Source: Plantago ovata
Taxonomy: Eukaryota; Streptophyta; Magnoliopsida; Lamiales; Plantaginaceae
Length of the DNA stretch: 64,000 nt
Reading direction: 5' to 3'
NCBI GenBank assembly: GCA_028274465.1
Contig: CM051458.1
Coordinates: forward strand, 26,920,692-26,984,691
In this document: one piece after another, positions 19,984-31,623 of the stretch
Numbering within the stretch: the stretch's first letter is position 1
Layout of the letters: each line of letters starts with the position of its first letter
The notes under the pieces: generated by a model
Seen by the model: the letters and a program-made list of their open reading frames with translations, nothing else
Told to the model about the DNA's origin: nothing
The model's database searches: none
Translations under genes and position numbers: made by a program

Positions 19984-21480
19984 CTATAAAGAAACAATTA
20001 TATTAGCTGAAGATAAAGTTTCAGATAGTGAAGTTTGGCTTATATCTGAGTTAACTACCTGCTGAAGAAGGGCAGGTGGTGACTCAGTCCTTTCAGCAAT
20101 GATAGCAGCTTCATTATCTGGGACTTGTTCTTCAGCATACTTCTTTTCTTGCTCTAGTTGAGAAGGTTGTGCAGATTCAACAATCTCCCTTGTCTCTGAA
20201 GTGACAAGTTGAGCAGAGACATCTTGACCTTTTAGTTCACTACTTGTCATGAACATGTCTACTGACTTGTTGGAGTTGTCTTCAATCTCCAAGTCCATTT
20301 GCTGGCTTAGGTAAGTCAACACCAGTTGAACTTTGTCAATAGAGGTCAAAGGTTAACTAGGTCTAATATTCTTAGCATCTTGAGATGCGTCGTCAAATAT
20401 TGTCTCTTGTTGTGTTTCAGCAACCTCTGGGACTTGAACCATTGCAGTCTCAGCAAGTGGTTCTTCAACAATTGCAGCTTCAGCAATTTCTGGGACCGGA
20501 TTAGTTGCTTGTTCAGCAACTTTCTCTTCAGCAACATTTTCAGCAAGTGCAGCTCTTCTCAAGTCTGCAACAATATCACTTGCTGGTTCCAGAGTGTTAT
20601 CATCAAGATTATCTACAATATAGATATCGGGGACTTGGGCAGGAATTTCATTTCCACTGCCATGTGGTCTTGCATCAACAGATGTATCAACGTTAGGTTG
20701 ATGGTTGAAGGCTTCTGCAAACACTTCAACATTGTTGAAGGCTTCTACAAACACTTCAACAACATCTACTACAGTGGTTTGCGTTTCAGCAACCACAGGA
20801 GCATCATCCGATAAGTCATGGACAATTGGAACGGACATATGTGCCACTGTTTTCTTTCTTGGGTAAGTCTTTGTCCGTTTCTTCTTAGTAATAGGATCAG
20901 CTGATGACGCTGCAGTTTGAGTGTCATCATCAGCTTTCCTCTTTTTCTTCTTAGATTTCTCACTCGGTGCATTAGTTTCAGCAACCGTAGTGGCTTCAGC
21001 AGCAACATTTGCAGCTGTTGTATACTTACCTCGCTGATCAACATCTGCAGCTGTTGCATTCATGGACTGATTATGAGTCTCAGCAACATTTGCAGCTGTT
21101 GTCTTCTTTGACTTCTTGTCAGCAAGCTTAGGTCCATTCTTCTTGTAGAAGGCTCTTCCCACATTGCATACTGATTTCTTAATCGGCAATGGGTTTCTTA
21201 GCTGCATCCTGAAGTGTTCAAGGATGTAGCATATTTTCAATCAATACATCACTGGAAAGGTAGGTGAGACTGTGTTGTCTTCAACCTTTACCTTGAACTT
21301 AGTAACACAATCAACAAGTCTGTTGAAAATGTACTTAGCCCAGTTGAGATCATTTTTATTCTCATGGATATGCATCAGCAATGGCCACCTTCTCAAGCCA
21401 ACTTGGTCAATTCCTCCAACTTGGGAGTCTAAGACTTTGATTAGTAGCAGAGCTACCAGACCAAGTGAATGGCAGAGATG
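19984..21480 (-). pseudogene. SIRE(-) third ORF, middle part
   Basis: From the Athila border at 21480 the frame reads through LGLVALLLIKVLDSQVGG and LNWAKYIFNRLVDCV, which resembles the putative plant transposon protein domain seen in retroelement extra ORFs. It meets a TGA at 21241-21243 (just before LKICYILEHF, where a Trp codon would fit) and stays open to 20353. Repeated words built on A-A-N-V-A-E, V-A-E-T and A-E-K-V-A-E follow, with two KKKRK-type basic clusters that could be nuclear localisation signals. A further frame covers 20349-19984. The frame matches that of 31386-31018 once the Athila insert and one AGATG copy are ignored. Confidence 0.6.
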
Positions 21481-22590
21481 TGATGAACGTGTATTTTACA
21501 CTTTCATTCGAGTCTTTTTCACCAATTTAGCTATCCTCTAGGTTAATTTAGCTTATATTTTAGTGCATTTTATTAGAATAGTGTCACGTTTCCCTTTTCT
21601 TTGCATTTTTCAGGTTTTAGGTAAAAAACGTATTTTATGGGCAATATTGATGGTCACTAGAAGGCAAAATCCGAGTCCGAAAAGGAAAAGAGGATAAAAA
21701 ATCTCGCTCTAGCCGATCTGGACGTCCCAGGCGAATCGCCTGGGACGTGGGGCGATTCGCCCCACACCAAGCGAATCGCCTGGCACCTAGGGCGGTTCGC
21801 CTGGGGAGTTTCCGCAGCTATATATATCTTTGGCTATTTTCTACGTTTTTCAGACCTTTTCACATTATTTTGAGAGACAAATTCTCCAGAGCCTGTTCTG
21901 AAAATTATTGGCATAGAAGACTCTTTTTCTTAATGATTTGGAAGCTTTAGCATAGAGATTAGACATTTTGATTTTTGATTCTTGCTTGTGAGTTAGCAAT
22001 TCATCGGAGATTGACAACCTTCGTTGGTAACTTGTATCTCACAATTTTTCTGCTTTTATTTATTTCATTCAACATGTTTTCATTCAATCTTGCTTTGATT
22101 CTTGTTGATTGCAATTTATCTATGAGTAGCTAAATCTATCGTTGGTGATAGTATGTGATTTCTTAGCTAGGGTTCTTAATTATGCATGAGTGGCTTCGCA
22201 CGTTTAAGACTTGATTTATTGTTTTATTTCTTTGATCTATCTAAGTTATCTATCTTCGTAGTGTTGAATTGAAAGGAACACATAGGACAATTCATGATCA
22301 TAGATCTCTATACAAACTTCAAGTACTTCATGCATGATTATTACCCGTTGCTTTGAATGATCATACTATCACTAACTTCCATCATATTGATAAGAAAAAT
22401 CTGTGCTTTGCTTGATTTCTGATTTATAGTTTAAGTTAAATTTGATAAAGCTAGTTATAGTCCTTAGAGATCGACACTCGAGGTTATTTTACTTCTACAC
22501 TACGTTCCTTGGTTTTCGTTGTAGTTGTGAATTGTCGTTGGCTAAAAACAAATTTATTTGATTAATTGAGTCTGACAATCTCGTTCATCA
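21481..22590 (+). mobile_element. Athila 5' LTR (1110 bp)
   Basis: It matches the 3' LTR and the solo LTR at 58420-59627 but lacks about 101 bp after GGGCAATATTGATG (near 21654), where the others continue AAGAGGACGAAG. A TATA-like TATATATAT lies near 21822. At 21722-21800 it carries palindromes: ACGTCCCAGGCGA with its complement around a central A, then GTGGGGCGATTCGCCCCAC, and two weaker copies. Confidence 0.9.
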
Positions 22591-22592
22591 AA

Positions 22593-22612
22593 TTGGCGCC
22601 GTTGCCGGGGAC
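22593..22612 (+). promoter_or_regulatory. Athila primer-binding site
   Basis: TTGGCGCCGTTGCCGGGGAC starts 2 bp after the 5' LTR and is complementary to the 3' end of a tRNA-Asp-type primer, as known for Athila elements. Confidence 0.85.
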
Positions 22613-22721
22613 TATACTCCTTTGTTCTCTTTAGCTTATTTATATTTTCAACATTCAATTCTCAGAGTTAGTAGTTAATTTGTTTGCAGAATTTTGAGTC
22701 TAACAGGGCTAATTTTCAGTT

Positions 22722-23720
22722 TTGAGTTACTCCTGTTACAGATATTCATGTATGACGTCCATGAAAGCTCGCATGATGCCCCAATTCTCGCAAGTTAGGA
22801 GAAGTTCAGCTATATACTTGGAGGAAGAGTTGAAGTGGTACGAAGCGACAAGTTCAGTGGTGAGAGACATACCGAGGTTTGAAGATGGAGTGGGGATGAA
22901 TCCGTTAAGTTTCATCAGATCCTATGAGGAAGAAATAGCAAAAGTTCCAACAAAGGGGTTCACGGAGGACCAATTATGCATGAGATTATTCTCTTTCGCT
23001 CTAGGATATGAACCAAGGCTTTGGATATCCAGGTTAGCACCAGGATCGCTGAAAACATGGAGCCAAGTAGTAGAGGAGTTCTTGGCACGATTTATGCCTT
23101 ACCATGAGACAATTGCCTTACGAAATAGGATCGAACACTTCAAGCAAGGAGAGTATGAGCGGTTTTGAGACACCTATGAACATTTTGAGTTGTATAAACG
23201 TGAGTGCCCCCATCACCGTTTCGACAACGGGGAGCTGATTTGGTATTTTGTTGATGGTCTACGTGATGATGTTAGGCTTCAAGTGGATGGGATGTGTGGA
23301 GGATTAGAAGAATGTACAGTTGAAGAGGCAGAGAAGGTCCTTCGAAGGTACGCCAGTGGTTCTGCACAATCTGAGAGGCTAATGTCGAGTCAAGTCACCA
23401 AAGGGGATTCAAATCGGGGTGAAACTGAAGGCTTATACGAAGGATATTCCGAAGACGGAGATATCAGTGAGGAGGATGAACTTGCGTTTTACGCAGGAAT
23501 GAAGGCCATCGAAAGCGTTTATGAAATTGCACACGCCGGGCAAGTTGAAGATAATATCCGTTTAGCAAAACTTTTTGAAGGGGTCGAAGTAACTGAGCAG
23601 CTACTGGAGAAATTAAGCTTGTTAAAGTGTGAAAAAGTAGGGGAGGTTCATAAACCCGAAGATGGGAAGGTGTTTTATGAAGACGCCCCTCTGGAGGTGG
23701 GGGCGAACCGCCCAGCATAG
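22722..23720 (+). pseudogene. Athila gag
   Basis: The frame carries a retrotransposon gag domain: RLFSFALGYEPRLWISRL, PGSLKTWSQVVEEFLARF and ALRNRIEHFKQGEYERF, then RECPHHRFDNGELIWYFVDG. A TGA at 23166-23168 interrupts it between ERF and DTYEHF; the frame resumes immediately and a Trp codon would fit. The frame ends at 23718-23720 in the palindromic repeat array. Upstream of 22785 the start is uncertain because the initial residues do not look like gag. Gag would form the virus-like particle. Confidence 0.75.
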
Positions 23721-23812
23721 GGGGCGAATCGCCCCCCACAGGCAGAGAGCTGGGGGCGTCCTAGCTCGCCCCAGGCGAATCGCCCGGGGCAGGGGGCGAA
23801 TCGCCCCCTAGC
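23695..23812 (+). repeat. Palindromic GGCGAATCGCC-type array in Athila gag/pol junction
   Basis: About four GC-rich words of the form GGGCGAA(T/C)CGCCC, the same type as in the LTR, lie in this otherwise AT-rich region. In the gag frame they read as G-A-N-R-P repeats, and the gag stop falls inside the array. Confidence 0.75.
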
Positions 23813-24011
23813 TCCCCTGTTTCGACACCCGAAGCTGATTTCATCGATCCCAAGCCACTTCCAACTGTTACTATTGAGGTTCCTGTGTACGAGGAAGTGT
23901 AAAACAACTCCTTCGAGGTGGAAAGGTAACTACAATTCCTAATTTCGTACGTCCTAAACATATTAAACAAGCACTGAACATGAAGTTGGTCAAAGTTCGG
24001 AAGAACCTCAA

Positions 24012-27000
24012 GTGCAGGACGATACACCTCAAACACCCGAAGGAGACATTGTCGATAATGAGGTTACGGGGGATACGCGTAACAATACGGAGGTGCTTCA
24101 TAAGTCCACCAATCCATATGCCCCCCCAAAACCTCATGTACCATTCCCTAGTAGAATCAAACCGGTCAAGAAGGATATAATGGAGTCATCGCTGTACCAA
24201 CGCCTCTCTAAAGTTGAAGTTAATGTACCTCTTTTGGAGTTAATTCAGAATATTCCCGCCTACACGAAGTTCTTTCGGGAGGTGAAGAGTAACAAAAGAA
24301 ATTCTTCGGGGAGGTAAGTGAATGGGATCGAGACGGTGAATTCTATTGCGGAACTTCCAACGAAGCAACGTGATCCGGGAAGCTTCATAATTGACATTAC
24401 TATGGGCAATGGGCGGTCCACCAAGGCTATGCTCGACTTAGGAGCTAGCATCAATCTCATGCCATACTCAGTCTATAAAGCTCTAGATCTTGGAGAAGTG
24501 AAGCCAACCGAGATGGTAGTACAAATGGCAGACCATAGCGTGAAGCGTCCTGTGGCAATAGTTGAAGATATCCTTGCAAAAGTTGATAAACTAATAATTC
24601 CTGCAGATTTTGTGATCATGAAGTCGGTTGATGAAGGGAAGAGCCATGTTCGTGAGCACGTGGTGTTGCTTGGAAGACCATTCATGGCCACTACCAATAC
24701 ATGCCTTGAACTCAAAGGCAAGAAAATTTCCATGGAGGTAATGGGTGAGAAAATTGAATTGGTAGGATGTAGCATAGGAGATAAGGAAGTCGTAGAAGAA
24801 TTAAATTTTGTCGATTGCTATGATTCTGTGATTTCTGAATTTCATCATTGCTATGATAATCGTGAACCTCTTGAAGAGGCACTAACCATGCAGGTTGCGA
24901 CTTCCCACTTATCCGAAGAAGCAAGGGAGATAGTTGAGATGATGGATAGTACGCCTGAAATTCCCGTAGGAGAAGAAGTGCTTGAACCTTTAGATGAAGA
25001 AGAGGTAGAGAGAAAATTTCCAGAAGAGCCTAGCTTAGAATTAAAGCCCCTTCATGCACACCTCAACTATGTCTACTTAGGGGAAAATAAGAAAAAACCT
25101 GTGATAGTCTCTTCACACCTCTCTAGCGATGAAGAAGGTAAGCTAATTGAGGTTTTAAGAAAAAATTCTGCAGCCATAGGATGGGGGATTAGTGATATAA
25201 AGGGAATTAGCCCAACACGGTGTGTGCACAATATCACTCTAGAGCAAGATGCCAAACCCGTTAGGCAACCTCAGCGTAGGATAAATCCTGCGATGCAAGA
25301 AGTAGTGAAGAAAGAGGTGATTAAGTTGCTAGACGCCGATATGATCTATCCCATTCCTGATAGTCGATGGGTGAGCCCCGTCCATATAGTTCCTAAGAAA
25401 TCTGGGATTACGGTAGAAGAGAATGAGAAGGGAGAGTTAGTACCTGTTAGGAAAATCACGGGGTGGCGAATGTGCATTGATTATAGGAGGTTGAATGCCG
25501 CCACCAAGAAAGACCACTTCCCTTTGCCATTTATTGATGACATGCTAAACCGCCTTGCGGGGCGGCAAGTTTATTGTTTTCTTGATGGCTTGTCAGGTTT
25601 CTACCAGATTCTGATTGCACCGGAGGATCATGAGAAGACGACATTCACTTGCCCATTCGGGATGTTTGCTTATAGGAGGATGCCATTCGGGCTATGTAAC
25701 GCCCCCGCCACTTTTCAAAGGTGCATGCTTTCTATTTTCTCTGATATGGTGACCAAATTTGTTGAAGTTTTTATGGATGATTTTTCTCTCTTTGGTGATT
25801 CTTTTGATGAGTGTTTGCATAGACTAGATCTTGTTTTGAAAAGATGCATCGAATGCAATCTAACTTTGAGTTGGGAGAAAAGTCATTATATGGTTAGAGA
25901 AGGCATTGTTCTAGGACGTGTGGTTTCTGAAAGGGGGACTGAGGTTGATAAGGCTAAGATCGAAATAATTGAGAAACTTCCCCCACCCACTTGTGTGAAA
26001 GAATTGCAATCTTTTCTTGGTCATGTAGGTTTTCATAGGAGGTTTATTAAAGACTTTTCGAAAATTGCTAAACCTTTAAGTAACTTACTAGCAAAAGATG
26101 TGGTTTACCATTTTTCTGATGAATGCTTGGTTGCTTTTAATACCCTTAAAGAAAAGCTTGTTACTGCTCCTATTGTTGTGCCACCTGATTGGAAACTTCC
26201 TTTTGAGATAATGTGTGATGCTTCAAATTTTGCTATGGGTGTTGTTCTATGCAAAAACGTTGATAAGCAGTATCGTGTGATTTATTATGTTAGTAAGACT
26301 TTAGACTCAGCTCAAGTTAATTATACAACTACTGAAAAGGAATTTTTAGCTGTTGTTTTTGCTTTACAAAAGTTTAGGTCTTACTTGATTGGTCATCCTG
26401 TGAATGTCCATACTGATCATGCTGCTTTACGACATTTAATTGCCAAACAAGATTCTAAGCCAAGGTTAATCCGTTGGGTCTTATTGTTACAAGATTTTGA
26501 TTTGACCATAGTTGATAGAGCTGGTAGGGAGAATTTGGTTGCTGATCACTTGTCTAGAATTCCTAATATTCCCGTGGATTCGATTCCTATTAATGATGAT
26601 CTTCCTGATGAGCACTTAATGAAAGTCACTGAAGAATCATGGTATGCTGATATTGTGAACTATTTAGCTATGGGTATTTGCCCAACTAATTTTTCAGCCT
26701 CCGATAGGAGAGCTCTTGCCAAGCATTGCAGGTATTACATATGGGATGATCCGAATCTTTTCAAAGAAGGAGCTGATGGAATTCTGAGAAGGTGCATTCC
26801 GCAAGAAGAACAACAAAGTGTGCTGAGTCATTGCCACGAGCTTCATTGCGGCGGACACTATAGTGGCATTAAAACGGCTCGCAAGGTGTTACAAGCGGGA
26901 TTTTTCTGGCCAAGTTTGCACCAAGATGCTCGAAGTTTTGTGAAAAATTGTGACCCATGTCAACGAGGGGGTAATATTGGGAAGAAGGAGGAAATGCCCC

Positions 27001-27383
27001 TTCAAGGGAATCTAGTGGTCGAGCCTTTCGACGTGTGGGGCATTGATTTCATGGGACCGTTTCCATCAAGTGGAGGTTACGAATACATTCTCGTCGCGGT
27101 GGATTATGTGACAAAGTGGGTAGAGGCGATTCCCACAAGAAAGAATGATGTCGCGGTTGTTACAAAGTTCTTAAAGGATGTGATCCTTTCTAGATTTGGA
27201 TGTCCTAGGACAATCATCAGTGATGGAGGTTTGCACTTCGTCAACAGAACTTTTACTTCTCTTCTTAAGAAGTACGATGTCACCCATAGTGTTGCTACGC
27301 CATATCATCCACAGACTTCGGGACAAGTTGAAGTTAGCAACCGTCAGATTAAGAAGATTCTCGAGCGAGTGGTGAAGAACTAG
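24012..27383 (+). pseudogene. Athila pol: protease, reverse transcriptase, RNase H, integrase (N part)
   Basis: A leading segment (24012-24314) ends at a TAA (24315-24317) and the frame resumes without shift. Then come aspartic protease [10 protein letters not shown] (near 24440), reverse transcriptase with [11 protein letters not shown], the catalytic VFMDDF (near 25770) and [12 protein letters not shown], RNase H with [10 protein letters not shown] and HTDHAALRH, the integrase zinc-binding H..H..C..C ([11 protein letters not shown] to CDPCQ, 26830-26960), and the DDE core: [25 protein letters not shown] (27040-27330). The frame stops at 27383 next to an internal deletion. The first residue of the long frame is a GTG inside the polyprotein, not a true start. 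Confidence 0.9.
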
Positions 27384-27882
27384 CTACAAGACGGTAATTG
27401 GAACCACTCCGTATAGACTTGTGTATGGGAAAGCATGCCATCTTCCTGTGGAATTGGAACACAAGGCATATTGGGCTATTAAAGAGCTAAATCTTGATTT
27501 GGAAAAAGCTGGCGAAGAACGGTTGTTACAACTTGATGAGCTTGATGAATTGCGCCTCGGTGCCTATGAGAATGCCAAGATCTACAAGGAGCTTACCAAG
27601 AAGTATCATGATCGTGGTATAGTACGTAAGGAACTGATTCCTGGTCAAAAACCTTTGGTGTTTAATTCTCGCCGTAGTCTATTTCCTGGAAAGCTCCGTA
27701 CTCGTTGGGATGAACCATACGAGATTGTCCAAGTTGCTCCCCATGGACCTGTAGAACTCTTGGATCCAAAGACGGGCAATACTTTCAAAGTAAATGAGCA
27801 ACGAGTGAAACCATACTTCGAGCTTCCTAGTGATCAAGTAGAGGTTGATCATCTCGAACCAACCTTTCCCACCTCTACTTAA
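27384..27882 (+). pseudogene. Athila integrase C-terminal part
   Basis: The family-like frame resumes at about 27379 with [22 protein letters not shown], in another frame from the upstream part. Roughly 18 residues usual in Athila integrases between the two parts are missing, so a deletion with frameshift near 27380 is likely. The remainder ([51 protein letters not shown]) is the normal C terminus and stops at 27880-27882. Confidence 0.85.
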
Positions 27883-28014
27883 GGATAGGTATGATGTATT
27901 TTGTTGTTTTGAGCATGTCATTGTGTTTTATTTGATATTTTCGTATATTTTTGGTGATAAAATAGGTTTTAAGATGATAATTTTGCGTTTTGGGAGGAAA
28001 AAGGCGTCTCCAGG

Positions 28015-28210
28015 AGTCTGGAGATGCCAGGCGAACCGCCCCCCACGTGGGGCGATTCGTATGGCAAGTCCAGGCTGCCTGGGACGTTCTGGACGCCCCA
28101 AGAGAATCGCCCCCCACCTGGGGCGGTTCGCCCAGGGTGTCCAGATTCCCAGGACATTCTGGTCGCCCAGGCGAATCGCCCCCCACCTGGGGTGGTTCGC
28201 CCCGGGTGTC
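28015..28210 (+). repeat. Second palindromic GGCGATTCGCC-type array, Athila 3' region
   Basis: Six or so words such as GGGGCGATTCG, GAGAATCGCCCC, GGCGAATCGCCCC and GGGGCGGTTCGCC, with spacers like GTCCAGATTCCCAGGACATT, lie directly after pol. They belong to the same motif family as the LTR and gag arrays. Short ORFs across it are repeat artefacts. Confidence 0.75.
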
Positions 28211-29786
28211 CATTTTCGTTCAGAACCTCATTTTTCTCCTATTATGCTAAATTATTGATCTTTTTACTTCTTTTATCGCCCGTTTTGGTTTCTCACGAGT
28301 TTCCTTGAGTCCTATAGTTACAGGTACAAGTTAGCTCTCACCTTAAATCTACTTTCGTCGTTCGGGACGAGCGACGACGTTCAGGTTTGGGGGGGGGGGT
28401 TATCGCTGGCTATCTCTATGCTTGTTTTGCTTATGATAAACTCGTGAAACCCTCTGTTTGCATTTGCACGTTTACCGCTTTGTCAGTATTTAGTTGCATA
28501 CACTACATTTATCCTAGTATAGTTTTGCATGTTTTTGTGTGGAGTTTATTGCCAAATTTTTTGAACTTTTTTATTGGGTAGATTAACTAGTTATGACCTT
28601 TTGACCATGCGTTTCATCTCTATGAATTTGTTTGAGGTTTTTCTCGCTTGGCTTGTCACATTTATATATGCACTTAGTTAAGCTTGGTAGTCTCGACATC
28701 ACTTAGTGGTGTTTTCTCTACTGTGGTTCACGAAGGCCTTTATAATAAGATGATGCATGTTAGAGTCTTGTGGTTGTTTTCCCGTGTAATTATGTACCTA
28801 AGAGGCAACAAGTCTTCAACTTGCTTTGAGATTGCTAAATGCCTAGGAAGGAGGTAGTGTGAGATTGTGTGATCCTTTGTTTAAAACCTATTCTAACGAA
28901 TAGGTTTGGGGAGGAGGTTATGCTGTCATTATGACTTGTTTTTCGATTTTGAGTGTTGTGAATTTGTTTTTCTTTTTCGTAAAGTTTGTGCTCCAACCTA
29001 TTCTTTCGAATAGGTTTGGGGAGGTCGTTTGTGAGTCATTGTAATTTCTTTTTCGTTGTGCTACTGCTGGCTATATATACAAAAAAGAACAAATTCCAGG
29101 AAAAAGAAAAAAATCTGGAAAAGAAAAAAAAGAAAAAATCTGGAAAAGAAAAAAAAAAAAAAAAAGACCCCAAAAAAGCAAAGAAGGGTCCAAAGAAAGC
29201 CAAAAATCAGTTTAGCAAAGTGTTTGTCTTGTTTTTCAATTCTTGTAATGTTCGTAATCGAGTTGTAAAGTGTGTCTTTTGTTTGTTTGAGTGTCATCTG
29301 TTCTAGAACACCCTCGTCCTGCCATTCAGGAAGTGGTGATTAGTTTATGACTTTGCTTGAGAGATGGGTAGAATAGGGGAGTGTGAACTTTTAGGGAACC
29401 CTCCTTCGTTTGATGAGAGCCAGTATTGGTTCGACCTCTTTGAGGAAAAGTCTTAACTTGGTGAACAACAGTAAGTCCTCAGTTTCATAGGCACGGGACA
29501 ACCATTTGTATTTTAACATGTTTCATTACGTCGTCGCTGACTAGGTCCAGGTAGAGAATGTTACGAGAGACTATCTTGTTTAACATAGTGCATATGTGAA
29601 TGTGTATGAGTCAATCGAGGCATTCTTCAACCAATATCCATGTTATGATTTGTATGATCATTGTTCATAAGTTTTTGATAGACTCAATAGATTAGTTCAT
29701 TTCCTTTGGCATGAGACTCCATTTTGTGTGTTGCATTGGTTTTTTGCATTAGAGTCTAGCTTAGTTGCTTGAGGACAAGCAAAGGT
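28211..29786 (+). other. Athila 3' region without ORF; hairpin and purine-rich segments
   Basis: No protein-coding frame is supported. A G-run lies at 28388-28398. Two similar hairpin units, AACCTATTC...GAATAGGTT followed by TGGGGAGG, are at about 28888-28915 and 28996-29022. An A-rich, nearly purine-only tract lies at 29081-29175. The hairpin units copy the core of the polypurine tract (TTTGGGGAG). Confidence 0.6.
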
Positions 29787-31012
29787 TCGGTTTGGGGAGT
29801 TTGATGAACGTGTATTTTACACTATCATTCGAGTCTTTTTCACCAATTTAGCTATCCTCTAGGTTAATTTAGCTTATATTTTAGTGCATTTTATTAGAAT
29901 AGTGTCACGTTTCCCTTTTCTTTGCATTTTTCAGGTTTTAGGTAAAAACCGTATTTTTATGGGCAATATTGATGAAGAGGACGAAGTTTTGGTGTTTCGA
30001 GGACATTCGTGGTGTATCTAGAAGGTTCCGGATGAGATTTGAGGCCTAGGGGACGAGTTTCAAGGCTTAAAGGTCACTAGAAGGCAAAATCCGAGTCTGA
30101 AAAGGAAAATAGGATAAAAAATCTCGCTCTCGCCGATCTGGACGTCCCAGGCGAATCGCCTGGGACGTGGGGCGATTCGCCCCACACCAGGCGAATCGCC
30201 TGGCACCTAGGGCGGTTCGCCTGGGGAGTTTCCGCAGCTATATATATCTTTGCCTATTTTTTACGTTTTTCAGACCTTTTAACATTATTTTGAGAGACAA
30301 ATTCTCCAGAGCCTGTTCTGGGAATTATTAGCATAGAAGACTCGTTTTCTTATTGATTTGGAAGTTTTAGCATAGAGATTGGACATCTTTGATTTTCGAT
30401 TCTTGCTTGTGAGTTAGCAATTCATCGGAGATTGACAACCTTCGTTGGTAACTTGTATCTCACAATTTTTCTGCTTTTATTTATTTCATTCAACATGTTT
30501 TCATTCAATCTTGCTTTGATTCTTGTTGATTGCAATTTATCTATGAGTAGCTAAATCTATCGTTGGTGATAGTATGTGATTTCTTAGCTAGGGTTCTTAA
30601 TTATGCATGAGTGGGTTCAGCGCGTTTAAGACTTGATTTATTGTTTTATTTCTTTGATCTATCTAAGCCATCTATCTTCGTAGTGTTGAATTGAAAGGAA
30701 CACGTAGGACAATTCATGATCATAGATCTCTATACAAACTTCAAGTACTTCATGCATGATTATTACCCGTTGCTTTGAATGATCATACTATCACTAACTT
30801 CCATCATATTGATAAGAAAAATCTATGCTTTGCTTGATTTCTGATTTATAGTTTAAGTTAAATTTGATAAAGCTAGTTATAGTCCTTAGAGATCGACACT
30901 CGAGGTTATTTTACTTCTACACTACGTGCCTTGGTTTTCGTTGTAGTTGTGAATTGCCTTTAGCTAAAAACAAATTTATTTCATTAATTGAGTCTGACAA
31001 TCTCGTTCATCA
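29786..31012 (+). mobile_element. Athila polypurine tract and 3' LTR (LTR 29802-31012)
   Basis: The tract GGTTCGGTTTGGGGAGT ends directly before TGATGAACGTG at 29802. The 1211-bp LTR retains the 101-bp segment absent from the 5' LTR and has the same palindromes (about 30140-30225) and TATATATAT near 30240. It ends GTTCATCA at 31012 and is followed by the AGATG duplication. Confidence 0.9.
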
Positions 31013-31017
31013 AGATG

Positions 31018-31623
31018 CTTCCTCTTTACGTGCTTTGTCCAAGTCACGGGAGCAATCTCGCCTTTCTTCATTCTTTCGTTTTTGACATCACTGTAGAAGG
31101 CTTCAATTTTTTCATCAGTGGCAGTGATGTCATCTTCAGTTCCAGTAGTTGGAATATGAAAGATGTTTGCTAAATCAATGCATTTGACGATGATTTGCAC
31201 ACCTTGAACTGAGGTAGAAATCACTTTTTCAGTGACTCCTTGCCTGTCAGTAAGGGTTTGGATTTCTGCATTATTGTAGAATTCCATTGTGTCCAACGTG
31301 CTCACTTTCTTAGTGCGAGCAGTTATGCATAAAAGAAGGCCTTGTTGATTAATCAAGTTCAACGCCTCTTCGTTTTCTTTGTCCAAATCTTGTTCATAGA
31401 AGTATCAGATATGCTTCTCTTTGGAAAATCCACCCCACTACATCATCTGCTCACATTTTGCAGTGTCGAGATATGCAGGCGGCATGGGTCTGTCGGTTAT
31501 TCGGTGGTTTTTCAACACAATTTTCACTGTGTTTGCCGGATTTTCAACTGGAGTAGTGCTTTTTCCAGCACTGTCTGCCTTTGATGACTTAGAGGTCTTA
31601 GAGGTTTGTCTCTTGGGAGCCAT
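31018..31623 (-). pseudogene. SIRE(-) third ORF, N-terminal part
   Basis: The ATG at 31623 begins MAPKRQTSKTSKSSKADS, a basic Ser/Lys-rich N terminus. The frame meets a TAG at 31438-31440 and a TGA near 31400, and then stays open through MEFYNNAEIQTLTDRQG, VQIIVKCIDLANIFHIP and WTKHVKRKHL to the Athila border. The pattern (short variable N terminus, then a conserved alpha-helical domain) resembles the plant transposon protein domain of retroelement extra ORFs. It is the first part of the ORF that continues at 21480. Confidence 0.65.

Larger units (their letters stand above)
21481..31012 (+). mobile_element. Athila-lineage Ty3/gypsy element
   Basis: LTRs at 21481-22590 and 29802-31012 start TGATGAACGTG and end GTTCATCA. 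The target duplication AGATG is at 21476-21480 and 31013-31017. The primer-binding site TGGCGCCGTTGCCGGGGA matches the tRNA-Asp type used by Athila, and the polypurine tract GGTTTGGGGAGT precedes the 3' LTR. Gag, protease, reverse transcriptase, RNase H and integrase are in gypsy order. No ORF was found in the 1.9 kb between integrase and 3' LTR, where Athila elements often carry an env-like ORF. Confidence 0.9.

Noticed and set aside
28986..29306. Lys-rich ORF
   Set aside because: It lies in an A-rich purine tract of the Athila 3' region and is low complexity.
30864..31085. ORF across the Athila 3' LTR end
   Set aside because: It crosses the element border and the target duplication; it is a chance frame.
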